Shown here: piece by piece, positions 1 to 9,080 of the stretch
Layout: each line of letters starts with the position of its first letter
Position numbering within the stretch: position 1 is the stretch's first letter
Source of the DNA: JAOUEA01 sp963810915
GTDB lineage: Bacteria; Actinomycetota; UBA4738; HRBIN12
Reading direction: 5' to 3'
DNA: 64,000 bases
Assembly (NCBI GenBank): GCA_963810915.1
Contig: CAWEPH010000006.1
Coordinates: 372,001 to 436,000 of the forward strand
Translations under genes and position numbers: made by a program
The notes under the pieces: model-generated
Databases searched by the model: none
What the model saw: the letters and a program-made list of their open reading frames with translations, nothing else
Told to the model about the DNA's origin: nothing

Positions 1-2
1 CC

Positions 3-698
3 GAGGCGGCGATCGGGCTGTTCCTCCTCGCGTTGCTGATCACGTTCCTGCCGAGCATCTACACGGCCTTCTCACGGCGGGAGCTGGGCGTGACGGCCCT
101 GGCCGTGCGTGCGGGCGAGCCTCCGTCGGGGGTCGAGATGATGCAGCGATTCTGGGTGCTCGAACGCATGGAGCAATTGAACGACGTCTGGACCGAGTGG
201 GAACGTTGGTTCGTCGACGTCGAGGAGACCCACACGTCGCTCTCGGCCCTGGCGTTCTTCCGATCGCCGCAGGCCGATCATTCGTGGGTGACGGCGGCGG
301 GAGCCGTGCTCGACGGCGCCGCGCTCGCGGTGTCGACCGTGGATGTCGAGCGCGACGTGCAGGCCGAGTTCTGCCTACGGGCGGGGTACCTGTGCCTGCG
401 CAGGGTCGCGGGGTTCTTCCGCGTCCCCTACGACCCCGACCCCGAGCCCGACGATCCCATCTCGATCACGCGCGAGGAGTGGGACGAGGCCGTGGCCGTG
501 CTCGAGCTCGCCGGCGTGCCGATCAAGGCGGATCGCGACCGGGCATGGCGGGACTTCGCGGGGTGGCGCGTGAACTACGACACGGTGCTGCTGGCCCTCG
601 CCAACCTCACCAACGCGCCCCCCGCGCTCTGGTCCTCGGATCGCTCCGGCATCGGGACGCTGAAGGTGCGGATGCTTCGACCCACGGTGCCGCGGTGA
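3..698 (+). CDS. Membrane-anchored conserved hypothetical protein, 5' end outside the window
   Basis: The reading frame is open from the first bases of the window, so the true start lies upstream and only the last 231 residues or so are seen. The first residues form the end of a hydrophobic membrane segment (AIGLFLLALLITFLPSIY) followed by a positively charged stretch, then a soluble domain of about 190 residues rich in Trp and acidic residues. No catalytic motif is recognisable. From memory, similar C-terminal domains occur in actinobacterial proteins whose N-terminus resembles an ion channel, but the part that would show this is missing, so I assign no function. It converges on the DUF2269 gene, and the two stop codons share one inverted repeat. 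Confidence 0.7.
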   Translation, partial: EAAIGLFLLALLITFLPSIYTAFSRRELGVTALAVRAGEPPSGVEMMQRFWVLERMEQLNDVWTEWERWFVDVEETHTSLSALAFFRSPQADHSWVTAAGAVLDGAALAVSTVDVERDVQAEFCLRAGYLCLRRVAGFFRVPYDPDPEPDDPISITREEWDEAVAVLELAGVPIKADRDRAWRDFAGWRVNYDTVLLALANLTNAPPALWSSDRSGIGTLKVRMLRPTVPR

Positions 699-719
699 GC
701 TGTTCCTGGAGGCTCACCG
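693..719. terminator. Stem-loop shared by two converging genes
   Basis: CGGTGAGC (693-700) is the exact inverted complement of GCTCACCG (712-719), with an 11-nt loop. The stem contains the stop codons of both the rightward hypothetical gene and the leftward DUF2269 gene. No U-run follows, so I infer a bidirectional terminator or mRNA end-protecting hairpin from position alone. Confidence 0.5.
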
Positions 720-1193
720 GCCCGGCTTGAACACCATGTCCGCGATCACGACGATCAGCACGACCTGGTCGATGCGGGAGATCGCGAAGATCCTGCGGAT
801 CCCAGCCTGCACGGTGGGCGAGGCCGGACCCTCGGTCTCCATGTCCTTCGCGAGCTTGCCCGAGGTCGGACCGAGGAAGAACGCCCCGGTGACGAACGTC
901 GCGGCGTAGCCGACCAACCCCACGAGGATCCAGGTGTCGGTGAACCCCAAGGCGGGCGTGTACAGCACCAGGACGATCCCCATCACCAGCACGGTCAGGG
1001 ACACCGGCATGAAGAACTGCATCCCGGCCTTCTCGATGTCCTTGGCGAACGCCGCGAGGCGGAGAGGGTCGTCCGCGCGCTTCAGCCGCGTCGCGAGGTA
1101 TTGCACGAACAGCCCACCGCCGACCCAGGCAACGGCCGCGATCACGTGAACGAACTTGAGCGTGTTGTACACCCCGGTGCTGAACGCGAGCAC
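714..1193 (-). CDS. DUF2269 family integral membrane protein
   Basis: A 159-residue protein with four predicted hydrophobic segments. The first contains the sequence LKFVHVIAAVAWVGGG, with a conserved-looking His and a Trp-Val-Gly-Gly turn, typical of the DUF2269/CopD-like small membrane proteins. The family has no established reaction; heme or copper roles have been suggested for relatives. The GTG start at 1191-1193 is chosen because GGAGG lies 5 nt upstream on the minus strand. It is the last gene of the leftward run and is separated from the glycosylase gene by 121 nt in which I see no gene. Confidence 0.75.
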   Translation of the reverse strand: MLAFSTGVYNTLKFVHVIAAVAWVGGGLFVQYLATRLKRADDPLRLAAFAKDIEKAGMQFFMPVSLTVLVMGIVLVLYTPALGFTDTWILVGLVGYAATFVTGAFFLGPTSGKLAKDMETEGPASPTVQAGIRRIFAISRIDQVVLIVVIADMVFKPGR

Positions 1194-1314
1194 GGATCCT
1201 CCTTCGGTCGGCGACCTCCCGGCTCCCCACGTCGAGGTACGGACCGACGCAGGCTATCCGAGCGAGCCGCCCGGGGGAAGCAGGTCGCGCCGCGGAGGCT
1301 GCCGGCCGGGCCGA

Positions 1315-2148
1315 TCACCGGATCAGACGGCTCATCCGCCGGTCGGCGAGGATCTTCCCGCCGGTCTGGCACGAGGGGCAGTAGGTGACCTCGTGGGACT
1401 CGTAGGAGACGCGCCGCAGGTCCTCGCCGCACGCGGGACAGGGCTCCCCCGCCCGGTTGTGCACGGTGAAGTGGTCCCCGAGCTTGGTGGGCAGCCCTCC
1501 CGAACGCTTCCGCTCCATCTCGAGCGCCTCGTCGAGCACCGCGTGCATCGCGTTCACAAGGCGCTCGCGTTCCGCGGCGTCCAGCTTGCTCAGCGACGCG
1601 TACGGCGAGAGCCGCGCGGCGTGCAGGATGTCGTCGCTGTAGCCGCGGCCGACGCCGGAGATGGTGCGCTGGTCGCGCAGGATCGTGTGCACGCGGCGCG
1701 TGTCCTCCGCGCTCATCAGCCAGGCGTCTGCCTCCGCGGTGAGGACCTCGGGACCCAGCTTCGCGAGCGGGCCGTCGTCGCCCTCGGCCAGGACCCACCA
1801 ACCCGCCTTGCGCTGCGTGCCGAACTCCTTCACCAGGACGCTCGGCCGATCGAGGGCGCGTATCCGCAGGACCGATCCCCGCGGCTTCGTCGACTTCGGC
1901 GGAGCCTCGACGTCCACGCGCCCTCCCTGGGATAGGTGCACCAGAAGGCGCGGACCCCCCAGCTCCCCGACGAGGTACTTCCCGCGGTTGCCGACGTGGT
2001 CGATCGTGCGGCCGAGCAGCTCGTCGGGCCGCGGCGCGAACGTCTTCAGCGACGAGAACTGCATGAGGTCGAGACGCTCGAGCGTGGCGCCGGCGAGGAC
2101 CTCGTCGAGGCGCTCGGCGAGCGCGCGGATCTCCGGGAGCTCGGGCAC
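1315..2148 (-). CDS. Fpg/Nei-family DNA glycosylase/AP lyase
   Basis: A 277-residue base-excision-repair enzyme of the formamidopyrimidine-DNA glycosylase/endonuclease VIII fold. It starts Met-Pro-Glu-Leu-Pro-Glu; the Pro exposed after Met removal is the family's Schiff-base nucleophile and the following Glu its partner. A RGKYL stretch supplies the usual Lys. The C-terminal zinc finger is complete (Cys237, Cys240, Cys257, Cys260). The Arg that normally lies five residues before the third Cys and contacts the lesion is replaced by His252. From memory a subgroup of actinobacterial Fpg/Nei paralogues shares this HEVTYC sequence, so the exact lesion specificity cannot be given. GTG start. It follows the decarboxylase gene by 9 nt. 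Confidence 0.85.
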   Translation of the reverse strand: MPELPEIRALAERLDEVLAGATLERLDLMQFSSLKTFAPRPDELLGRTIDHVGNRGKYLVGELGGPRLLVHLSQGGRVDVEAPPKSTKPRGSVLRIRALDRPSVLVKEFGTQRKAGWWVLAEGDDGPLAKLGPEVLTAEADAWLMSAEDTRRVHTILRDQRTISGVGRGYSDDILHAARLSPYASLSKLDAAERERLVNAMHAVLDEALEMERKRSGGLPTKLGDHFTVHNRAGEPCPACGEDLRRVSYESHEVTYCPSCQTGGKILADRRMSRLIR

Positions 2149-2157
2149 GCCGCCGCC

Positions 2158-3561
2158 TCAGGCCCCGGTGAGCTCCGCCGCGGCCCGCCCGATGATCTCC
2201 ACGCACTCGTCGATCCGATCCTTGTGGGTGCGGTGCGAGACGATGCAGACGCGCAGCGTGTAGACGCCGTGGATCAGCGTGGAGGACAGGAACACGCGCT
2301 TCGAGGCGTTGATCGCGGCGAGGAACGCCTTCTGGGTCTCCTCGTCGGCGCCTGCCAGGCGGAAGGGCACCACCGTGAGCTGCGGAGCCCACGGCACCTC
2401 CACGAGCGGGTTCGCCGCGAGAGCATCGTAGAGGTAGCCGGCGAGGTCCAGCTTCTCGTCCAGCGCCTCGCGGAATGCGTTCACCCCGTGGAGCTTGAGC
2501 GGCATCCACACGCGCAGGCCGCGCCAGTCGCGCGAGAGCTCCGCCGAGTACTCGCTGTAGTTGGGCAACTCGCCCGTCGGCGGGAGGTCCTGCAGGTAGG
2601 CAGCGCCTTCGTAGTGCGCGTCACGGAGCGCCTGTCCGTCGCGGACCACGAGGCCGCCCGTGCCGTAGGGCAGGAACATCCCCTTGTGCGGATCGAGGGT
2701 GACGGAGTCGCTCCGCTCGATGCCGCCGAACCAGGACTCCCCACGCTCGGTCAGCTGGAAGAAGCCCCCGTAGGCGCCGTCGACGTGCAGCCAGAGCCCC
2801 TCCTGCTCAGCGACGTCGGCGATGGCCTCGAGCGGGTCGATCGCCCCCGTGTTCGTGGTGCCTGCGCTCGCGCCCACCAGGAACGGGCGCATGCCGGTCG
2901 CGCGATCCTCCCGGATCCGCGCGCGGAGGGCCTCCGGATCCATCCGGAGCTGGTCGTCCGTCGCGACGATGCGCACGTTCCGCTTCGCGAAGCCGGCGAT
3001 CGTTGCCGCCTTCGTGACGCTCGCATGTGCCTGCTCGCTCACGTAGTACGTGCCGTCGAGGAAGTCCGCGCCGAGCTTCGCGTGGCGCGCCGTCACCATG
3101 GCCGAGAGGTTCGCCATCGAGCCGCCGGAGAGCAGCAATCCCTGCGCCTCCGCCGGATACGAGAAGAGGTCGCAGAGCCAGCGCACGACGTTCTCCTCGA
3201 TCTGCACCGCCGCGGGGCTCGGCTGCCAGAGTCCCACGTAGCGATTCACCCCCTGCGCCACGAAGTCCGCGAGGGCTGCGCTGAAGAGTCCGCCCCCGGG
3301 GATGTAGGCGAGGTAGCCGGGTCCCGCGTACTCGAACGTGTGCGCGACGGCGTCCTGCACCTGGGCCATCAGCGTGTCGAAATCGCCCCCGGTTTCCGGT
3401 GGGCTCTCCCGCAACGTCCGCGCCAGCTCGACCGCGCCCTCGGTGGCCTCGGCGGGCGCGTCGTCGAGCCCCTGGATGAAGTCGACGAGGTAGGCGAGCG
3501 CCGACTCCCCCATCGCGCGCATGTCCTCGGGCGCCGGATCGAGCGGATACATGGCGCCCAT
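2158..3561 (-). CDS. PLP-dependent group II amino-acid decarboxylase
   Basis: A 467-residue fold-type I pyridoxal-phosphate enzyme of the aromatic-L-amino-acid/glutamate/tyrosine decarboxylase family. Visible landmarks are His179, which stacks on the cofactor ring (SEQAHAS), Asp261 in HVDGAYGG, which pairs with the pyridine nitrogen, and Lys293 in DPHKGMF, which forms the internal aldimine. Length matches the family (450-500). The substrate cannot be read from sequence: aromatic amino acids are likely, but aldehyde-forming members share the same motifs. Two ATG codons (3561 and 3552) could start it and neither has a strong ribosome site. The gene sits 17 nt after DUF2277 in the same leftward run. 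Confidence 0.85.
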   Translation of the reverse strand: MGAMYPLDPAPEDMRAMGESALAYLVDFIQGLDDAPAEATEGAVELARTLRESPPETGGDFDTLMAQVQDAVAHTFEYAGPGYLAYIPGGGLFSAALADFVAQGVNRYVGLWQPSPAAVQIEENVVRWLCDLFSYPAEAQGLLLSGGSMANLSAMVTARHAKLGADFLDGTYYVSEQAHASVTKAATIAGFAKRNVRIVATDDQLRMDPEALRARIREDRATGMRPFLVGASAGTTNTGAIDPLEAIADVAEQEGLWLHVDGAYGGFFQLTERGESWFGGIERSDSVTLDPHKGMFLPYGTGGLVVRDGQALRDAHYEGAAYLQDLPPTGELPNYSEYSAELSRDWRGLRVWMPLKLHGVNAFREALDEKLDLAGYLYDALAANPLVEVPWAPQLTVVPFRLAGADEETQKAFLAAINASKRVFLSSTLIHGVYTLRVCIVSHRTHKDRIDECVEIIGRAAAELTGA

Positions 3562-3578
3562 CGTATCGACGGACGCGG

Positions 3579-3779
3579 TCAGCGCACGGTCACGGCGTCG
3601 AGCAGCGCGCGGGAGGCGTTCGCGATCTCGTCGACGGCCGCCTCGAAGGCCTCGCTGTTCTTCTTCGAGGGCTCCCGATACCCGCTCACCTTGCGGACGT
3701 ACTGTCGCGCCGCGGCGCGGATCTCCTCCTCGGTGGCGGGTTCATCGGCCCTGCGCAGGGTCTTGATGCTTCGGCACAT
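3579..3779 (-). CDS. DUF2277 family small protein
   Basis: A 66-residue soluble protein beginning MCRSIKTLRR, the signature opening of DUF2277, with a helical body (TEEEIRAAARQYVRKVSGYR) and a C-terminal helix. It is small enough to be missed by gene callers that pick a longer overlapping frame. The ATG at 3777-3779 gives exactly the family length. Function is unknown; members are common in actinobacteria and proteobacteria. It lies 10 nt downstream of the transglutaminase gene and 17 nt upstream of the decarboxylase gene, so it is very probably co-transcribed with both. Confidence 0.8.
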   Translation of the reverse strand: MCRSIKTLRRADEPATEEEIRAAARQYVRKVSGYREPSKKNSEAFEAAVDEIANASRALLDAVTVR

Positions 3780-3789
3780 GCCGAGAACG

Positions 3790-5979
3790 CTACCGCGCCC
3801 CGGCCCGTTCGCGCACCCGCCTGAGCATCGCACGAGCGTGTGCCACCTCCTCAGCGGCCGGCTTGCGGGCCTCGGGACCGAAGCGTGCGCGTTCGAACGT
3901 CCGCACGATCTCTTCGGCCGCGACGACGACCTCGCCGTCGAGGGTCTCGTCCCTCGCCAAGGCCCCGAGATACTCGCTGGGCGTCTCGTGCTCCTCCCGG
4001 ACGTGGCCGGCGGCTGCCAAGGCCAGCGTGAGCTCCACGAACGCGGCCTCCGCGGGATCCGCCGGCGTGGGCGGGCGCGCCCGTCGACGGCGCCACAGGG
4101 CCGCAACCGTCCCGAGCGCGAGCAGCGCCAGGGCAGCGATGGGCCAGGCGTGGAGCGCCCCCCGAGCGGCCGTGGCCACCGCGCCCAGCGCCACGCCCAC
4201 CACACGCTTCACCGGCTGCGGGACCGCGCGCTGCATGAACCGGCCGATCGCCGCGAAGACGGGGCCGGCCATGAACCGGCTCGCCACGCTCGGGGTCGCG
4301 GCAGGCACGCCGAACGTCGGGTCGTAGGGCACCCATCCGATCTGCGGGTAGTACACCTCGAGCCACGCGTGGGCGTCGGAGTCGCGCACCTCGAAGTACC
4401 CGGTGAGCGGGTTCCGATCGCCCGGGCCGTACCCCGTCACCAGGCGCGTCGGGATGCCCAGCGTGCGCAACATCACCGCCATGGAGCTCGCGATCTGCTC
4501 ACAGAACCCCTCGCGCGTCACGAACAGGAACCGATCGACGCTGTCCACGCCCGGCGGGTCGGCCGGGACATCGAGGTTGTAGCGCGTGTGGTGCTGGATC
4601 CAGGTCTGCACCGCCATCACGGCGTCGTACTCGCTCGGTGCGCCCTGGGCCACCTGACGGGCGAGGTCGCCCACCCGGGCCGGGAGGGTCGTGGGGAGCT
4701 GGAGGTAGCCCGCCATCGACGGGGGGATCGCGTGGCCCGCACGCCGGAGCCACGATGGATCGGTGATCGGCACGTCGGAGACCACCGAGTACACGAGGCC
4801 CTGGTCGAGCAGGATCGGCGCGCGGATCGACCCGTACCGGTCCTCACGCAGGCCGCCCGACGGGAAGTACACGCGTGAGGCGTTCGCGGCGGCGAACAGG
4901 ATGTTCGGCTGGGGCGCGTCGATGTAGAAGGTCTGGGTCACGGGAACCGACGGCAGGGTGGCCAGGCCGTCGGGCCCCCGCGGAGGCTGCGCCATGTACG
5001 CGCCCGGCGCGTCCGCCGCGGGCAGGGTCTGCGTGTCCTTCGACGCGATCGTCCAGGTGGTGCCGTCGTAGGTGTCGAAGGCCTCGGCACGCCACAGCGC
5101 GGCCTGCGACGCGCGCACGCGGAACGCGATCCGATCCGAGAGGCGCCCCCGTGCCCGCAGGTCCACGACATCGGACAAACCCGGATAGGCGCCGGGGGCG
5201 AAGTTCACGATACCGTCGGCGCCCGCAGCGGGCAGGTTGGGGTTCGTGACCCCGCCGTCGAAGTTCGGCAACTCCGTCGGGCTGTGCGGGAACGCGAACG
5301 GCGGGGTCTTCACGAGGGAGCCGGGCACCCGCGGCAGCGCGAGGAAGACGAGGGCGCCGGCCAACAGGGCCGCGGCCGCGGGCATGAAGGCGGCGCGCGC
5401 CGGAGCCAGGCGGCCGCGGCCCGACCCACCGCCGGGGGTGATCACGCGTTGCGCGGCGGGGGTGGCGACCTGGTCGGGCCTCGGCCGGCTGGACAGGTAG
5501 AGCCACATGCCCGCGAGCACGAGCCACGGCACGAGGAAGAGCGCGTAGCCCGTCGTGAGCGAGAGCGCGCCCGCCTCCGCCATCAGGATCAGGCCCGAGA
5601 CCATCGAGAACGCCAGGTCGCGCCGGCGCGGCACGTCGAACGCGTGCAGCACCTGCACCCACAAGAAGAGCGAGGCGAGCGGGATGCGCGCCTCGTCCAC
5701 CGATCCGACCTGCTGAACCGCCTGGAGGAACTGGCCCATCGCCGCCAGGAGCCCGAGCGAGAGCAGGAGCTTCAGCAGCAGGCTCGTGTGCGCCCGGCGC
5801 TGGTACGAGAACCAGTAGCCGAGGGGCGCCAGGATCAGCGTGGCCACCGCGGTCGGGACGTGGACGGCGCCCTGCGCCACCACCGCGACGATCGCGAGCT
5901 CCACCGCGGCCGCCACGACCACGCGGATCGCGATGGAATCCTCGGTCGGCCCGCTCGGCGTGCGGATCTCGAGCTTCAC
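3790..5979 (-). CDS. TgpA-like membrane transglutaminase (DUF3488-transglutaminase-DUF4129)
   Basis: A 729-residue protein with N-terminal membrane helices (residues about 18-160 and one near 200), an extracytoplasmic transglutaminase-like domain and another membrane helix before a cytoplasmic C-terminal helical domain. The papain-like triad is visible: Cys in REGFCEQIASSMAV, His in DSDAHAWLEVYYP and Asp in VPYDPT. The GTG start (5977-5979) overlaps the DUF58 stop codon by 4 nt (GTGA), which rules out the longer upstream-extended frame and implies translational coupling. The moxR-DUF58-transglutaminase order is a widely conserved set thought to assemble or remodel cell-surface proteins. The substrate is unknown. 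Confidence 0.88.
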   Translation of the reverse strand: MKLEIRTPSGPTEDSIAIRVVVAAAVELAIVAVVAQGAVHVPTAVATLILAPLGYWFSYQRRAHTSLLLKLLLSLGLLAAMGQFLQAVQQVGSVDEARIPLASLFLWVQVLHAFDVPRRRDLAFSMVSGLILMAEAGALSLTTGYALFLVPWLVLAGMWLYLSSRPRPDQVATPAAQRVITPGGGSGRGRLAPARAAFMPAAAALLAGALVFLALPRVPGSLVKTPPFAFPHSPTELPNFDGGVTNPNLPAAGADGIVNFAPGAYPGLSDVVDLRARGRLSDRIAFRVRASQAALWRAEAFDTYDGTTWTIASKDTQTLPAADAPGAYMAQPPRGPDGLATLPSVPVTQTFYIDAPQPNILFAAANASRVYFPSGGLREDRYGSIRAPILLDQGLVYSVVSDVPITDPSWLRRAGHAIPPSMAGYLQLPTTLPARVGDLARQVAQGAPSEYDAVMAVQTWIQHHTRYNLDVPADPPGVDSVDRFLFVTREGFCEQIASSMAVMLRTLGIPTRLVTGYGPGDRNPLTGYFEVRDSDAHAWLEVYYPQIGWVPYDPTFGVPAATPSVASRFMAGPVFAAIGRFMQRAVPQPVKRVVGVALGAVATAARGALHAWPIAALALLALGTVAALWRRRRARPPTPADPAEAAFVELTLALAAAGHVREEHETPSEYLGALARDETLDGEVVVAAEEIVRTFERARFGPEARKPAAEEVAHARAMLRRVRERAGAR

Positions 5980-7211
5980 GGCGCCGCCGCCACGTCGGCC
6001 GGGCTGAGAACCGCGGCGAGATCGTCGCCGTCGCGCCAAGGGAACAGCTCGGCCCCGGCTCGTCGGAGGCGATCCTCGAGCTCGGTCCAGGCGCCCACGG
6101 GAAGCGCCTCGCGGCGCGATTCGATTTCGGTCACCTCGACGGGGATCGCCACGACATGTGCGAACCGATCGGCGAGCGTCGCCACGATGGGCTCCAGGAA
6201 GGCGGGATCGTTCCCCCGCCGCGCCGGGAAGACCAGCACGATGGCCTCGACCCCGCGCAGCCCGATACCGACCCGATCCAGCTGCTCCGCGAACCCGGGC
6301 CCCCCATCGGGCGTGAGGAGGGCGAGCCGCCGCAGGATCTCGGTGCCGTCGGCACGGCCGAGCACCTCCGCGCCCTCTCCCCCGGTCACCACCAGCCGCG
6401 CGCCGTGGCCCTGCGCCAGCGCCGCGAGCGCCACCGAGGCGGCCGCGGTGCAGACGCGGTCCAGCGGCGTCCACGCCTCGCCCGCGTCCCAGCTCCCGTC
6501 GACGACGATCGCGAGCCGCCGCGTCTGCTCCTCCTCGAACTCGCGCACCATGACGACCCCGGTCCGCGCCGTGGACGGCCAGTGGACGTGACGCATCGAA
6601 TCGCCGGACCGGTACTCGCGGATCCCGAGGTACTCCGGACCGTGGCCGCGCCGAGGCGCGGTGTGGATCGCGTGGTCCGTCGTGGCCGCGGGTCGCACGA
6701 ACGGGAGGGGACCCAGGGGCACGACCTTCGGCAGCACGAGGGTCTCGGCGCCGGACACGGGAAGCATCCGCCTGTGCTCTCCCACGCCGAAGGGCGCGCT
6801 CGAACGCGCCACCGCCGCCGCCGACGCCTGCACGCCGCGACGCCGGGCGGCGCGCGTCGTCACGACCTCCGCGCGCGTCCCCGGCCGCAACGCGGGCACG
6901 GCGATCGCCACGGGCTCGAGGAAGGGGTCGTCCACCACGAGCCCCAGGCGCATCCCCCGCGAGCGGTTCACGATCCCGAGCTCGACGATGACGGCGTCAC
7001 CCTGGTGGACCTCCGCGGGCGCGCGCCTGTCTATGTCGAGTCCGCGCACCATGCGCACGGGCAGCAGCACTCCGGCCACCACCGCGCCCACGAGGCACGC
7101 CGCGAGCACGAACAGCCAGCCCGCCTGCACGTTGGTGCCGAGGAAGAACAGGACACCCGCGCCGACGATCAGCCCCACCGCCCGCCTGCGCGGCCGCGGC
7201 ACCGAGGTCAC
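5976..7211 (-). CDS. DUF58 domain protein, membrane-anchored
   Basis: A 411-residue protein with two N-terminal hydrophobic segments (about 12-55) followed by a soluble region ending in a von Willebrand A-like domain. The DUF58 hallmark is present (REYRSGDSMRHVHWPSTAR, roughly residues 215-235), as is an acidic strand (LAIVVDGSWD) in the vWA part, although a full MIDAS DxSxS is not evident. Its GTG start (7209-7211) overlaps the MoxR stop by 4 nt. In this family the MoxR ATPase is thought to act as a chaperone on the vWA/DUF58 partner. The gene lies between its usual partners. Confidence 0.87.
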   Translation of the reverse strand: MTSVPRPRRRAVGLIVGAGVLFFLGTNVQAGWLFVLAACLVGAVVAGVLLPVRMVRGLDIDRRAPAEVHQGDAVIVELGIVNRSRGMRLGLVVDDPFLEPVAIAVPALRPGTRAEVVTTRAARRRGVQASAAAVARSSAPFGVGEHRRMLPVSGAETLVLPKVVPLGPLPFVRPAATTDHAIHTAPRRGHGPEYLGIREYRSGDSMRHVHWPSTARTGVVMVREFEEEQTRRLAIVVDGSWDAGEAWTPLDRVCTAAASVALAALAQGHGARLVVTGGEGAEVLGRADGTEILRRLALLTPDGGPGFAEQLDRVGIGLRGVEAIVLVFPARRGNDPAFLEPIVATLADRFAHVVAIPVEVTEIESRREALPVGAWTELEDRLRRAGAELFPWRDGDDLAAVLSPADVAAAP

Positions 7212-8179
7212 CCGCCGGCGACGTGGAGCGGGACCGGGACCTCGCCGAGGACCCGGCGGACGACCTCGCGGCCGATGCCCGCGCCGGCGCGCATCTGACG
7301 CGGGATCAGGCGATGCGCGAGGGCGGCCGAGGCGAGCGCCTTCACGTCGTCGGGCAGGACGTAGTCGCGGCCGTGGCCCATCGCGCGCGCCTGCGCGCAT
7401 CGCGTCAGGGCGACCGTGGAGCGCGGCGAGGCACCCAGGGCGATCTCCGGCGCCGCGCGGGTGGCCTGGACGAGCGCCACCACATACTCGAGCACCGCGT
7501 CGTCGACGTGCACGCCGCGGACGGCGATCTGCGCGGCAAGCACCTCCGTGGGTTCGAGCACGGGCTTCAGGTCGTGGAGGGGATGGCGCAGGAGCTGACG
7601 CCGGACGATGTCGCCGGCCGCGCCGGCGGCGTCCGGGTACGTGACCTGGACCGTGAGCGCGAACCGGTCGAGCTGCCCTTCGGGCAACGGGTAGGTGCCG
7701 TGCTGCTCCACGGGGTTCTCCGTCGCGATCACGAGGTAGGGGGCGGGCAACGGATACGTGGTTCCTTCCACGGTCACCTGCCGCTCCTCCATCGGCTCGA
7801 GCAGGGCCGATTGGGTGCGCGGCGTGGTCCGGTTCACCTCGTCCACGAGCACCACGTTGGCGAAGATCGGACCGGGCACGAACCGGAACTCGCCATGCTG
7901 CTGGTCGTAGACACTGATGCCCGTGAGGTCTGAGGGCAGGAGGTCGGGCGTCGCCTGGACCCGGCTGAAGTCGCCGCCGATCGAAACCGCCAGGGCGCGC
8001 GCGAGGGTGGTCTTGCCCGTGCCGGGAACGCCCTCGAGCAGGAGGTTGCCCTCGGCGAACAGGCAGAGCGCCGCGGTCTCGACGGCGTCGGTGTTGCCGG
8101 CGATGACCACGCGGACGTTGTCGACGAGGCGGCGATAGGCGTGGGTGGCCGCGGACAGGGCAGGCTGGGGCTCGATCAC
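7208..8179 (-). CDS. MoxR-family AAA+ ATPase
   Basis: A 323-residue AAA+ ATPase. The Walker A motif is GVPGTGKTTLA (about residues 47-57) and Walker B is VVLVDEVNRTTP, with the sensor and arginine region (LDRFALTVQV) following in the usual order and a C-terminal lid domain. Length is typical of MoxR proteins (310-340). It probably remodels or matures the DUF58 protein encoded immediately downstream. The GTG start at 8177-8179 begins VIEPQPALS; no strong ribosome site is visible. It follows the methyltransferase gene by 48 nt. Confidence 0.9.
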   Translation of the reverse strand: MIEPQPALSAATHAYRRLVDNVRVVIAGNTDAVETAALCLFAEGNLLLEGVPGTGKTTLARALAVSIGGDFSRVQATPDLLPSDLTGISVYDQQHGEFRFVPGPIFANVVLVDEVNRTTPRTQSALLEPMEERQVTVEGTTYPLPAPYLVIATENPVEQHGTYPLPEGQLDRFALTVQVTYPDAAGAAGDIVRRQLLRHPLHDLKPVLEPTEVLAAQIAVRGVHVDDAVLEYVVALVQATRAAPEIALGASPRSTVALTRCAQARAMGHGRDYVLPDDVKALASAALAHRLIPRQMRAGAGIGREVVRRVLGEVPVPLHVAGG

Positions 8180-8227
8180 GCGTACGGAATCGACGCCGAA
8201 CCTCGCCGCCTTGAGCGAGCTGGAGGC

Positions 8228-9076
8228 TCAGGGATCCTTGCGCGCGCGCAGCGAATACATCAGGGGGAGCGAGCCGCTCATCCCCGGCGGCCAGACGTGG
8301 TGGCCCTCACCGTCGGGCACCAGGAGCGGGGCGGGCCAGCCCAGTTGGCGCTTCTCGTCGAGGAGCTCGATCCGCAGACCGTTGCATGCCAACGCCGTGA
8401 CGATCTCGCCCAGCGAGTGGTTCCAGCCGTGCTCCACGTCCGCGTCCACGTCGGCGTCGGGGTCGGCGTAGGAGCCCTGGACGGGGAACGTCAGCGTCTC
8501 TCCGCCCCAGTAGTCGTATGCGAGGCGCACCTCGCCGGGCGTGAGGTCGTCGGCCTCGTCCTCGAGGGCCCACAGGACGGGATGTCCCTCGTGGATGTAG
8601 AAGATGCCGCCCGGCTTCACGAGCCCCGCCACCGCCTCGGCCCACGGCGCGAGGTCGGGCAGCCATCCGAGGGCACCGCGCCCCGTGTACACGATGTCGA
8701 ACGTCTCTCCTTCGAGAGGCCCGGGCAACCCGTACACGTCGGAGACCACGAACCGCGATCGGTCCGCCAGGCCCACCTCCGCGGCCAACTCCCGTGCGAA
8801 CGCGATAGCGGGCTCGCTGAAATCCACCCCCGTGACGCGCGCGGCTCCGAGACGCGCCCACGACAGGGTGTCGAGCCCGAAGTGGCACTGCACGTGCAGC
8901 AGCGACGCCCCGGCGACGTCGCCGACCTCGTCGCGCTCCCACGCTTCGATCCGGACGTCGCTCGGGTCGTCGCGGAAGCGCTGGACGTCGTAGAAGTCGC
9001 CCGTCGTGTGGATCGCGGTCCACGCGTCCCAGAGCCTGCGGTTGTCCTCCAGCTCCTGTCGGTGCTCGCCGCCCAC
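8228..9076 (-). CDS. Class I SAM-dependent methyltransferase
   Basis: A 282-residue Rossmann-fold methyltransferase. Motif I is degenerate but recognisable (LLHVQCHFGLDTLSWA), followed by an acidic strand end (VTGVDFSEPAI) that would hold the SAM ribose and motif IV near FDIVYTGRGALGW. The C-terminal part is rich in Trp and Tyr and probably forms the acceptor pocket. This HVQCHFG variant is common in actinobacterial small-molecule methyltransferases of unknown substrate. GTG start 4 nt after the ureohydrolase stop, so the two are co-translated. Confidence 0.82.
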   Translation of the reverse strand: MGGEHRQELEDNRRLWDAWTAIHTTGDFYDVQRFRDDPSDVRIEAWERDEVGDVAGASLLHVQCHFGLDTLSWARLGAARVTGVDFSEPAIAFARELAAEVGLADRSRFVVSDVYGLPGPLEGETFDIVYTGRGALGWLPDLAPWAEAVAGLVKPGGIFYIHEGHPVLWALEDEADDLTPGEVRLAYDYWGGETLTFPVQGSYADPDADVDADVEHGWNHSLGEIVTALACNGLRIELLDEKRQLGWPAPLLVPDGEGHHVWPPGMSGSLPLMYSLRARKDP

Positions 9077-9080
9077 GCGA

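Noticed and set aside
1936..4878. A 980-codon rightward open frame
   Set aside because: It runs antisense across the glycosylase, decarboxylase, DUF2277 and transglutaminase genes, all of which have clear motifs.
3790..6474. An 894-codon version of the transglutaminase extended upstream
   Set aside because: The extra 165 codons lie within the DUF58 gene and have no membrane or domain character; the GTG at 5979 overlapping the DUF58 stop is the better start.
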